DNA from: Streptomyces marincola
GTDB taxonomy: Bacteria > Actinomycetota > Actinomycetes > Streptomycetales > Streptomycetaceae
DNA: 64,000 nt
NCBI RefSeq assembly: GCF_020410765.1
Contig: NZ_CP084541.1
Span: 2,741,001 to 2,805,000, forward strand
Direction of reading: 5' to 3'
Shown piece after piece: positions 58,748 to 64,000 of this stretch. Under the pieces are notes generated by a model. It was not told where the DNA came from, made no database searches, and saw only the letters and a list, made by a program, of their open reading frames with translations. Positions within the stretch are counted from its first letter, which is position 1, and every line of letters starts with the position of its first letter. The position numbers were made by a program, and so were the translations under genes.

Positions 58748-60319
58748 TCACGGCGCCGGGCGGGGGGTGTCGTCGGTGATCACCGGAGTGAGGATCGTGG
58801 CGTTGCCGGGTGGCTGGGTCGCGGCCCGGCCCGCGGTGTCGCTGACCCTGATCAGGAGGGCGACCAGCAGCCAGTTGGCCACCGTCGACGAGCCGCCCTG
58901 GGCGAGGAACGGCAGCGCCTTGCCGGTCAGCGGGATGAGCCCGGTGACGCCGCCCGAGACGATGAAGACCTGGAGCGCGAGCACGCAGGACAGGCCGGCG
59001 GCGAGCAGCTTGCCGAACGGGTCGGTCGCGGAGAGCGCCGCCTTGATGCCGCGCTGGATCAGCAGGGCGTACAGCAGGAGGACCGCCGTCACACCGGCCA
59101 GGCCGAGTTCCTCGCCGACGGTGGCCAGGATGAAGTCGCTGCGGCCCGCGAAGCCGACCAGGTAGGAGTGCCCCTGGCCGAGCCCCGTGCCGGTGAGGTC
59201 GCCCGCTCCGAAGCTGAACAGCGACTGCGCCAGCTGGTCGGAGACCAGGCCGGGCGGGCGTTCGCCCTCGGGCAGGAAGGCGGCCATCGGGTCGAGCCAC
59301 GCCTGGACCCGGCCCTTGACGTGCGGCTGGGTCGTGGCCACGACGGCGGCGCCGACGACGGCCATCAGGCCGCCGAGCACGACCCAGCTGGTGCGCTGGG
59401 TCGCGATGTAGAGCATGAGGACGAACACGCCGAAGAAGATCAACGACGTGCCCAGGTCCCGTTCGTAGAACAGCACGAAGAGGCTGACGCCCCACACGAG
59501 CAGAACGGGTCCCGCGTTGCGCCCGCGCGGCAGCGCGAGGCCGAGCACGCGGCGGCCGGTGAGGGCGAGGGCGTCGCGGTTCGCCATGAGGTAGCTCGCG
59601 AAGAACACGACGATCATCACCTTGACGAACTCGCCCGGCTGCACGCTCAGCGGCCCGACGGTGATCCAGCGCTTCGCGCCGAACCGGTCGGCGCCGAACA
59701 GCGCCGGCGCCATCAGCAGCAGCATCGCCAGGGCCATGCCCAGGTAGGTGTACCGCTGGAGCATGCGGTGGTGGCGCAGCACGACCAGGGTCGCGACGAA
59801 GAGGCCGGCGCCGACCAGCGTCCACGTCACCTGGTCGGGGGCCGCGGGCGCCGACTGGTAGTTGTCGGGCGGGTAGTGCGTGGCGTACGCGTGGTCGAGG
59901 CGGTCGAGCAGCACGAGCCCGAGCCCGCTGAGCAGCACGGTGACGGGCAGGATCAGCGGGTCGGCGTGCCGGGCGAAGCGCCGCACCACCAGGTGGGCGG
60001 CGAGGGCGGTGCCGCCGAGCAGGGCCACGTGTCCCGGCAGGCCGGACGGCACCCGTTCGTCGATCGCGAGGCCCGCCGCGGCGTGCCCGGCCGCGGCGGC
60101 GGCCACGGCCAGCACGATCATGGCCAGCTCGGTGTTGCGTCGGTGTGCGATCCAGCGCGCGACCGCCGGGGGCACGCCCCTGGAGCGGTCGGGCCTGAAG
60201 CGGTCGGGCCTGGAACGGTCGGGACGCGGGGACGCCCCCGACGCGTCCGGCGTGCCGCGCGATCCCCGTGCCCGGGCGCGGTCACGGCTGTCTCCTCCGG
60301 CACTGCCACCGCTGCCCAT
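58748..60319 (-). CDS. FtsW/RodA/SpoVE-family lipid II polymerase
   Basis: This 523-residue SEDS glycosyltransferase polymerises lipid II in the membrane. Ten or so helices follow a basic N-terminal extension (residues 1-60). Signatures are FGADRFGAKRWITVGPLSVQPGEFVKVMIVVFFASYL, FYERDLGTSLIFFGVFV, and the C-terminal GGVTGLIPLTGKALPFLAQGGSSTVANW, with the catalytic Asp in ERDLGTS. ATG 60319 is the start. The extension contains three 15-bp in-frame tandem units (about 60179-60223) coding Arg-Pro-Asp-Arg-Ser/Phe. No class B PBP gene is adjacent, unlike division SEDS operons. Confidence 0.93.
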   Translation of the reverse strand: MGSGGSAGGDSRDRARARGSRGTPDASGASPRPDRSRPDRFRPDRSRGVPPAVARWIAHRRNTELAMIVLAVAAAAAGHAAAGLAIDERVPSGLPGHVALLGGTALAAHLVVRRFARHADPLILPVTVLLSGLGLVLLDRLDHAYATHYPPDNYQSAPAAPDQVTWTLVGAGLFVATLVVLRHHRMLQRYTYLGMALAMLLLMAPALFGADRFGAKRWITVGPLSVQPGEFVKVMIVVFFASYLMANRDALALTGRRVLGLALPRGRNAGPVLLVWGVSLFVLFYERDLGTSLIFFGVFVLMLYIATQRTSWVVLGGLMAVVGAAVVATTQPHVKGRVQAWLDPMAAFLPEGERPPGLVSDQLAQSLFSFGAGDLTGTGLGQGHSYLVGFAGRSDFILATVGEELGLAGVTAVLLLYALLIQRGIKAALSATDPFGKLLAAGLSCVLALQVFIVSGGVTGLIPLTGKALPFLAQGGSSTVANWLLVALLIRVSDTAGRAATQPPGNATILTPVITDDTPRPAP

Positions 60320-60690
60320 GCACCCGCCCCCTGTGTCCGTCCGCTCCCCGGACGGGCCGGGTCCCCCGCCCGGCGGGGAAGGCACTGAGCGGCAACCTAC
60401 CCGGGCCCGGGCAGGCACGTCACCAGGGCCGCGCGGGCACCCGCGGCGGCCTGCGGCCGGCAGCCCGTGGCCGGAACGCGCCGGGCGCCGCATGGCGGTG
60501 CGGGCGCTGGGTACCCGGACGCAACTAAGACAGCGTCCCGATCGTCTTCAGGGATGTGGAACGTGATGTGGGGAGCGCCGGAAGACAGGGCCCGCACCCG
60601 GCCCGTGCGCGCCGCCGGCCCCGTGGGGCCCGGGTCGAGCGCCTGTGAACGGGCAGGGTACTGCATCCCCGGCAAGAAGATGAGCGGCTT

Positions 60691-60720
60691 GGGAATTCTG
60701 TCCGGATTCCCGTCGTTGAT
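60691..60720 (+). promoter_or_regulatory. sigma-R-type promoter of hrdD
   Basis: GGGAAT at 60691-60696, a spacer of exactly 18 nt and GTTGAT at 60715-60720 match the consensus for the disulfide-stress sigma factor SigR. The hrdD ATG is 84 nt downstream. hrdD is a known SigR target in S. coelicolor. Confidence 0.9.
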
Positions 60721-60803
60721 TCGTTACGGACGCGGGAGGCAAGGGGGCATCCCGGGTCCGGTCCGGCAAGGACCACGTTCGATCACTTCGCAAGGGAGCA
60801 CGT

Positions 60804-61817
60804 ATGGCAACCCGTGCCGTCGCCCGGCGTCCGGACACCGATGACAGTGTCGGAGCGGCGGGCAGTGTCCGGTCCAGCGCAGGCAGCGATGCCACGGAGC
60901 GCGATCTGGTCGGCATGTACCTCGACGAGATAGCCCGCACTCCGCTGCTCGACGCGGCGAAAGAAGTCGAGCTGTCCCTCACGATCGAGGCGGGGCTGTA
61001 CGCGGACCGCATTCTCCGGGGCGAGGAGCAGCCGGCCCGGGAGGGCGCCGCCGCCGCGGCCTCGCGCGAGGAGCTCGAAGCCCTCGTCGCCGCGGGCGAG
61101 CGCGCCAAGGACGCGTTCATCCGGGCCAACCTGCGACTGGTCGTCGCCGTCGCCCGCCGCTACCCGCGCAGCGGACTGCCGCTGCTCGACCTGATCCAGG
61201 AGGGCAACGCCGGCCTGGTCAGGGCGGTCGAGAAGTTCGACTACAGCAAGGGCTTCAAGTTCTCGACGTATGCGACGTGGTGGATCCGGCAGGCGATCAC
61301 GCGGTCGATAGCCGACCAGTCCCGCACGATCCGGCTGCCCGTCCACCTCGTCGAGGAGCTGGGGCGCATCCGGCGCGTACAGCGGGAGTTCAACCGCGAG
61401 CACGGGCGCGAGCCGGAGCCCGCGGAGATCGCGACCGACCTGGGTTCGACGCCCGAGCGCATCCAGGACGTCCTCGACTGGGCGCGCGACCCGGTCAGCC
61501 TCAACATGTCGGTGGACGACGAGGGCGAGACGCAGTTCGGCGACCTGCTCGAAGACACCTCGGCGGCCTCGCCCGAGCAGTCCGTCCTGGTCATGATGCG
61601 GCGTGAGGGTCTGGAAGACCTGATCAGCCGGCTCGACGACCGCACCGCGGCCATCATCAGGGCCAGGTACGGCATCGAGGACGGCCGCGAGCGGACCCTC
61701 ACGGAAGTGGGCAAGCAGCACGGCCTGACCCGTGAGCGCATCCGGCAGATCGAGAAACACGCCCTGCTTGAGCTGAAGCGCATGGCGAACGACTCCGGGT
61801 TCGACGCCGCCGCCTGA
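60804..61817 (+). CDS. hrdD: principal-like (group 2) sigma factor HrdD
   Basis: This 337-residue sigma-70 factor opens MATRAVARRP, as HrdD proteins do. Regions 1.2 and 2 include DLVGMYLDEIARTPLLDAAKEVELS, FIRANLRLVVAVARRYPRSGLPLLDLIQEGNAGLVRAVEKFDY and KGFKFSTYATWWIRQAITRSIADQSRTIRLPVH; region 4 is RYGIEDGRERTLTEVGKQHGLTRERIRQIE. HrdD is dispensable in S. coelicolor, and its role overlaps with HrdB. Its promoter is SigR-type. A 17-bp terminator follows. Confidence 0.96.
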   Translation: MATRAVARRPDTDDSVGAAGSVRSSAGSDATERDLVGMYLDEIARTPLLDAAKEVELSLTIEAGLYADRILRGEEQPAREGAAAAASREELEALVAAGERAKDAFIRANLRLVVAVARRYPRSGLPLLDLIQEGNAGLVRAVEKFDYSKGFKFSTYATWWIRQAITRSIADQSRTIRLPVHLVEELGRIRRVQREFNREHGREPEPAEIATDLGSTPERIQDVLDWARDPVSLNMSVDDEGETQFGDLLEDTSAASPEQSVLVMMRREGLEDLISRLDDRTAAIIRARYGIEDGRERTLTEVGKQHGLTRERIRQIEKHALLELKRMANDSGFDAAA

Positions 61818-61880
61818 CCGCGGCCGGGGCGCGCCCGCGCACCGCGCGCACGCCCCGACGCACCACAGGAGCACCGCCTG

Positions 61881-61919
61881 CGGGCCGCGCACCACCCCTC
61901 ACGGGTGGTGCGCGGCCCG
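61881..61919. terminator. 17-bp terminator after hrdD
   Basis: This perfect stem (61881-61897 with 61903-61919) has a CTCAC loop, followed by GTTGTCGTT. It lies 64 nt past the hrdD stop. Confidence 0.85.
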
Positions 61920-62004
61920 TTGTCGTTCCGGCGTACGTCGCGCACCCCGTCCGGTGCTGTGACGCAGCACACAGCAGCGCGCGAAATAAGCGGGGAGTCG
62001 TTCT

Positions 62005-62017
62005 CCGTTCGGAACGG
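62005..62017. promoter_or_regulatory. candidate TetR operator
   Basis: CCGTTC-G-GAACGG is a perfect palindrome about 105 bp upstream of the TetR start. It could be an autoregulatory site of the downstream efflux regulator. Confidence 0.45.
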
Positions 62018-62027
62018 TGTCCGACTC

Positions 62028-62050
62028 AACCGGGGACTTGGTCCCCGGTT
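62028..62050. promoter_or_regulatory. palindromic hairpin in the TetR leader
   Basis: AACCGGGGAC-TTG-GTCCCCGGTT is a perfect 10-bp inverted repeat with 3-nt loop, 71 bp upstream of the TetR ATG. It may be an operator or an attenuating hairpin. Confidence 0.5.
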
Positions 62051-62120
62051 GTTCCGCCCACGAACTCCGCGACCGGCAGACGAGCCGGCGCGCCGAACCG
62101 CCGGAGGGGGAAGCGGCAGC

Positions 62121-62999
62121 ATGACCGCCACATCCGCGTCCACGCCATCGCCCACGCCGTCAGCGCCGTCCACGTCGTCCGGGTCCTCGGCCGCGACGAG
62201 CCCCGCGGCGTCGACGGCCGCGCCCGTGGGCAGGCGCGCCGCGGACGCGTGCACCCGGTTGCGCGCCGACGCCGTCCGCAACCGCGAACGCATCCTCCTC
62301 GCCGCCCGGGAAGCCATCGTCGAGCACGGCCCCGAGGCCCCCCTCGACGACATCGCCCGGCGGGCCGGAGTCGGGAACGCCACGCTCTACCGGCACTTCC
62401 CCGACCGGCACTCGCTGCTGTTCCACGTGATGCTCTACGTGAACGAGCGGATCGTCGAGCAGGCCGAGCAGACCCTGAAAACCGTCGACGACCCCTTCGA
62501 GGCCCTGTGCCGCATGGTGCTCGCCTCAGCGGAGGAACGGGTCGGCGGACTCTGCCCGATGCTCGGCTTCGGGATCGACCCCGAGGATCCGCAGCTGGTC
62601 GCCAGCCGGGAACGGATGCACCGCGTGACCCAGCAGATCGTCGACCGCGCGCACGAGTCGGGCGCGCTCCGCGCCGACATCGGCTCCGGCGACCTGCTGG
62701 TGGCCGTCGCCCGCCTGACCCAGCCCGTTCCCGGCACCCAGGAGGACCGCCGGAGCGACATGACCGAGATGGCGAGGCGCCACCTCCAGGTGTTCCTCGA
62801 CGGGTTGCGCACACCCCCGCGCAGCCCGCTGCCAGGCCGGGCGAGCAACCTCGCCGACTTCAAGGACGGATTCTGCGCCCCGGCCGCCACCCGCTCCACC
62901 AGTGCCACCCGTTCCACCGCCGCCAACCGTTCCGGCACCGCGCCCCGCTCCAGCGGCGGGCACGGGCCCGGCGGCGGTCCGACGCCGGACCGACGCTGA
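62121..62999 (+). CDS. TetR-family regulator
   Basis: This 292-residue protein begins with a Ser/Thr/Pro/Ala-rich stretch of about 40 residues. Then comes the TetR helix-turn-helix RADAVRNRERILLAAREAIVEHGPEAPLDDIARRAGVGNATLYRHFPDRHSLLFHV; the ligand domain follows (GGLCPMLGFGIDPED). A low-complexity Ser/Thr/Arg tail of about 55 residues is unusual. The start is ATG 62121 behind GGAGGGGG. It lies 93 nt upstream of an MFS exporter gene in the same direction and probably represses it. Confidence 0.9.
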   Translation: MTATSASTPSPTPSAPSTSSGSSAATSPAASTAAPVGRRAADACTRLRADAVRNRERILLAAREAIVEHGPEAPLDDIARRAGVGNATLYRHFPDRHSLLFHVMLYVNERIVEQAEQTLKTVDDPFEALCRMVLASAEERVGGLCPMLGFGIDPEDPQLVASRERMHRVTQQIVDRAHESGALRADIGSGDLLVAVARLTQPVPGTQEDRRSDMTEMARRHLQVFLDGLRTPPRSPLPGRASNLADFKDGFCAPAATRSTSATRSTAANRSGTAPRSSGGHGPGGGPTPDRR

Positions 63000-63092
63000 A
63001 TCCGGCTCTCCACCGAAGTCCTCACCCTCAACGGCTTCCAGCCGTCCTTCGCCCTGCCCACCGCACGAACGCAACGTGAGGTTCCCACCGTC

Positions 63093-64000
63093 ATGCCACC
63101 CGAGAAGACCGCGAGCCCGGCTCGCGGCGCCCTGGACCCCAAGCGCTGGCACGCGCTGTTCTTCATCGCCCTCGCCCAGCTGATGGTGGTCCTGGACGGC
63201 ACCATCGTGAACATCGCCCTCCCCACCGCCCAGGTCGACCTGGGCATATCCGACGGCAACCGCCAGTGGGTCATCACCGCCTACGCGCTCGCCTTCGGCG
63301 GACTCCTGCTGTTCGGCGGGCGGGTCTCCGACCTGTGGGGACGCCGCCGGGCGTTCATCGTCGGCCTCATCGGCTTCGCCCTGGCGTCCGCGCTCGGCGG
63401 CGCCGCGCAGAACGAGGCGATGCTCTACATCTCCCGCGCCCTCCAGGGCGTCTTCGGCGCGCTGCTCGCCCCGGCCGCGCTCTCGCTGCTGACCGTCCTG
63501 TTCTCCAACGGCAAGGAACGCGCCAAGGCGTTCGGTGTCTTCGGCGCCATCTCCGGCGCGGGCGCGGCCATCGGCCTGCTGCTCGGCGGCGCGCTCACCG
63601 ACTACCTGGACTGGCGCTGGACGTTCTACGTGAACATCCCGTTCGCCGTGGTCGCCGCCATCGGCGCCGTGCTCTACATCAAGGAGCCCGAGAACGCCAG
63701 GAACCGCTCCACCCTCGACATCCCGGGCGCCGTGCTCGCGTCCCTCGGCCTGGTGGCCCTGGTCTACGGCTTCGCCCGGGCAGAGCACGAGGACTGGACG
63801 GAGCCGCTCACCGTCACGATGTTCGTGACCGCGGCCGTGCTGCTCGCGGCGTTCGCGCTCGTCGAGTCGCGCGTCAAGTCCCCGCTGCTCCCGCTGCGCG
63901 TGATCACCGACCGGAACCGCGGCGGTGCCTACGCCGCACTGGGTCTGGCGATCATCGGCATGTTCGGCCTCTTCCTGTTCATGACCTACTACCTCCAGGT
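63093..64000 (+). CDS. MFS transporter, DHA2/EmrB-QacA type (partial at window edge)
   Basis: The first 302 codons and part of the next are in the window. ATG 63093 has GTGAGG upstream. The protein opens MPPEKTASPARGALDPKRWH, then helix 1 with LMVVLDGTIVNIALPTAQ (QacA-type motif), motif A GGRVSDLWGRRRAF, and ALQGVFGALLAPAALSLL and LTDYLDWRWTFYVNIPF (motif C). It is a proton-driven multidrug exporter. Its TetR partner is directly upstream. Confidence 0.93.
   Translation, partial: MPPEKTASPARGALDPKRWHALFFIALAQLMVVLDGTIVNIALPTAQVDLGISDGNRQWVITAYALAFGGLLLFGGRVSDLWGRRRAFIVGLIGFALASALGGAAQNEAMLYISRALQGVFGALLAPAALSLLTVLFSNGKERAKAFGVFGAISGAGAAIGLLLGGALTDYLDWRWTFYVNIPFAVVAAIGAVLYIKEPENARNRSTLDIPGAVLASLGLVALVYGFARAEHEDWTEPLTVTMFVTAAVLLAAFALVESRVKSPLLPLRVITDRNRGGAYAALGLAIIGMFGLFLFMTYYLQ

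Noticed and set aside
61905..62120. N-terminal extension of the TetR gene
   Set aside because: It begins inside the hrdD terminator stem and crosses the putative operator. ATG 62121 has a proper ribosome site.

Overview
The window is chromosomal DNA from a high-GC actinomycete, almost certainly Streptomyces or a close relative. The evidence is the strong G/C third-position bias, GTG and TTG starts, three DUF397 genes with XRE regulators, a tricorn protease, an ergothioneine operon, a sigma factor that matches HrdD from its first residues, and PhoP- and sigma-R-type promoter elements. Most of it reads as ordinary core chromosome, broken by small accessory patches that carry scars of duplication, truncation and frameshift.

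Left part (0-13.2 kb): a tandemly duplicated XRE/DUF397 regulator unit whose second regulator copy has lost its N-terminal two thirds; a pentapeptide-repeat protein; an rRNA and housekeeping block (rsmA and tatD on the minus strand, rsmI divergent from a protein mannosyltransferase); an accessory AAA ATPase, lipoprotein and methyltransferase trio with an 82-bp direct repeat that has replaced the ATPase tail with the start of the methyltransferase; a penicillin-binding transpeptidase; and a PRPP synthetase gene knocked out of frame by a third copy of a 7-bp repeat. Middle-left (13.2-31.6 kb): an MmpL exporter, tricorn protease, a stress-type small protein, a PPOX flavoprotein coupled to a HEAT-like protein, a Baeyer-Villiger monooxygenase, hydrolase and SDR operon opposite a MerR regulator, two divergent GNAT enzymes, exonuclease III, an SDR and a luciferase-like oxidoreductase.

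Middle-right (31.7-49.6 kb): another XRE/DUF397 locus, a GPP34 (GOLPH3-like) protein, a D-Ala-D-Ala carboxypeptidase with a very long acidic repetitive N-terminus, two tiny zinc-ribbon proteins of 30 and 31 residues about 4 kb apart, an IlvD/Edd dehydratase opposite a GH1 beta-glucosidase, a secreted HNH nuclease, the ohr/ohrR peroxide pair with its operator, two MFS exporters and a VOC protein opposite an HxlR regulator, and phoD with a three-unit PHO box.

Right part (49.7-64 kb): a phage-derived-looking cassette of small membrane and coiled-coil genes, a wrecked HigBA-type toxin-antitoxin pair and tRNA-Arg(CCU), followed by egtABCD (ergothioneine), an M20 amidohydrolase, an FtsW/RodA protein, hrdD behind a textbook sigma-R promoter, and a TetR/MFS efflux pair cut by the window edge. 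Redox defence (egtABCD, ohr/ohrR, sigma-R-driven hrdD) and envelope maintenance (mannosyltransferase, PBP, carboxypeptidase, FtsW, MmpL) are the recurring themes. I found no CRISPR array, no insertion sequence with a recognisable transposase, and no clearly complete novel system. The strongest leads are the sequence-level scars and the paired zinc-ribbon microproteins.
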